Origin: Pectobacterium cacticida
GTDB lineage: Bacteria > Pseudomonadota > Gammaproteobacteria > Enterobacterales > Enterobacteriaceae
Assembly: GCF_036885195.1 (NCBI RefSeq)
Contig: NZ_CP133656.1
Location: 2,294,001 to 2,358,000, forward strand
DNA length: 64,000 nucleotides
Direction: 5' to 3'
Part shown: in pieces, positions 63,095-64,000 of the stretch
Position numbering within the stretch: the first letter of the stretch is position 1
How the letters are laid out: each line of letters starts with the position of its first letter
Notes under the pieces: model-generated
The model's input: only the letters and a program-made list of their open reading frames with translations
Databases searched by the model: none
What the model was told of the DNA's origin: nothing
Translations under genes and position numbers: made by a program

Positions 63095-63571
63095 ATGTCT
63101 GATATGCAAGTTCGACCAGGTCGTAAACGGTCTATTTGGCTAATACTACTGATTATCGTTGCTGTCGCAGCGACGGGGGCAGCGGGTACCGCCTGGTGGC
63201 TACTCAATCAGAAAAACGCTGCTTTGGCGGAGCAACAGCCGCCGCCTCCTGAGCCTGTTTTTATGCCGCTGGATACGTTTACCGTGAATCTCGTTAATGC
63301 GGATAATGATCCTGACCGGGTATTATATGTTGGCTTCACGTTGCGTTTACCCGATGAAGCGACACGTACGCGGTTGACGAATTATTTGCCGGAGGTTCGC
63401 AGTAGACTGCTGTTGTTACTTTCGCGTCAGGACGCGGTTGCACTCGCTAATGAGCAAGGTAAACAGAAGTTGATTGAAGAAATTAAGCAAGTGCTGAGCC
63501 CGCCATTAGTTCCAGGTCAACCGAATCAGGTCGTTACTGATGTTCTGTTCACTGCTTTTATACTGCGGTAA
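63095..63571 (+). CDS. fliL: Flagellar basal-body-associated protein FliL
   Basis: FliL is an inner-membrane protein that surrounds the stators and supports motor torque. The 158-aa product has a short cytoplasmic start (MSDMQVRPGRKRS), one membrane helix (IWLILLIIVAVAATGAAGTA, about residues 14-33) and a periplasmic stomatin-like domain (PVFMPLDTFTVNLVNADND). It ends DVLFTAFILR as in Salmonella. It opens the fliLMNOPQR operon; a GAACTC stretch rather than a clear Shine-Dalgarno precedes the start. Confidence 0.96.
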   Translation: MSDMQVRPGRKRSIWLILLIIVAVAATGAAGTAWWLLNQKNAALAEQQPPPPEPVFMPLDTFTVNLVNADNDPDRVLYVGFTLRLPDEATRTRLTNYLPEVRSRLLLLLSRQDAVALANEQGKQKLIEEIKQVLSPPLVPGQPNQVVTDVLFTAFILR

Positions 63572-63576
63572 CTATT

Positions 63577-64000
63577 ATGGGCGATAGTATTCTTTCACAA
63601 GCAGAAATTGATGCGTTATTAAACGGTGACAGTGGCGATAGCGACGTAGAGGCTAATGCCGCGTCAAAGACGGATGGAGATGTTAAGCCTTACGATCCGA
63701 ATACACAGCGGCGTGTCATTCGTGAACGTTTGCAGGCGCTAGAAATCATTAATGAACGCTTTGCGCGTCAATTCCGGATGGGATTGTTTAATCTATTGCG
63801 CCGTAGCCCTGATATAACCGTTGGCGGTATCAAAATTCAGCCTTACCATGAGTTTGCCAGGAATCTTCCTGTGCCGACAAACCTGAATCTGATTCATCTG
63901 AAACCGCTACGCGGCACGGCTTTATTCGTCTTTTCACCAAGTCTGGTATTTATTGCTGTTGATAACCTCTTTGGCGGTGATGGACGTTTCCCGACAAAAG
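63577..64000 (+). CDS. fliM: Flagellar motor switch protein FliM (cut by window end)
   Basis: FliM forms the middle of the C-ring and binds phosphorylated CheY. The visible 141 codons begin MGDSILSQAEIDALLNGDS, which includes the N-terminal CheY-binding peptide (LSQAEIDALL). They go on to the start of the middle domain (INERFARQFRMGLFNLLRR) and the GGxG-containing VDNLFGGDGRFP. The start is 5 bp after the fliL stop. Confidence 0.97.
   Translation, partial: MGDSILSQAEIDALLNGDSGDSDVEANAASKTDGDVKPYDPNTQRRVIRERLQALEIINERFARQFRMGLFNLLRRSPDITVGGIKIQPYHEFARNLPVPTNLNLIHLKPLRGTALFVFSPSLVFIAVDNLFGGDGRFPTK

Noticed and set aside
1..64000. CRISPR arrays, prophage and integrase genes
   Set aside because: No regular direct-repeat array, no phage structural genes and no integrase were seen.

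Overview
The window looks like the chromosome of a plant-associated enterobacterium of the Pectobacteriaceae type (Pectobacterium, Brenneria or Dickeya relatives). The backbone runs yccA-tusE-acyP-hspQ-yccU-yccT-mgsA-helD-yccF-yccS-sxy-sulA-ompA-matP-lonH-fabA, in the order known from Escherichia coli, and it is interrupted or flanked by blocks that E. coli lacks. The genus is an inference from gene content and order; no marker was compared.

Layout. (1) 1-6220: nitrogenase genes on the minus strand, nifHDKTY and the start of nifE. Each unit has its own -24/-12 (sigma-54) promoter and an upstream TGT-N10-ACA site for NifA. The block ends beside a tRNA-Ser(TGA). (2) 6446-23672: the backbone, with recognisable control sites: a LexA box before sulA, FadR- and FabR-type operators before fabA, the ompA promoter, and promoters for both serine tRNAs. 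(3) 23765-31610: IS-rich wreckage after tRNA-Ser(GGA). It holds two truncated long flagellin genes, a degenerate IS1-like element, the 5' part of an IS66-like element, two small genes with PD-(D/E)XK-nuclease-like motifs (one broken), and an IS3-family element interrupted by an IS5-family element. (4) 31727-50169: about 18 kb of minus-strand genes that look like a flagellin glycosylation locus: two very large glycosyltransferases, a VioA-like sugar aminotransferase, a NeuD/PglD-like acyltransferase, two methyltransferases, and a tightly overlapping eight-gene acyl module (ACP, two SDR reductases, split transketolase, AMP-ligase, LuxE-like, LuxC-like). (5) 50419-64000: flagellar genes. Three tandem fliC genes share one sigma-28 promoter and lie divergent from fliD-fliS-fliT. 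fliE follows on the minus strand, then fliF-G-H-I-J-K and fliL, and fliM is cut by the window end.

How the genes may work together. The fliC products are built into the filament by FliD, FliS and FliT and the export apparatus (FliF-FliM). The locus just downstream of fliC probably makes and attaches a modified amino-sugar glycan to flagellin. The acyl module is the least ordinary part. Its enzymes could turn an activated acid into an aldehyde (LuxE/LuxC), extend it by a thiamine-diphosphate carboligation (split transketolase), reduce it (two SDRs) and present it on a dedicated ACP for transfer to the sugar nitrogen. That route is inference. No ketosynthase and no dTDP-sugar precursor genes are visible here.
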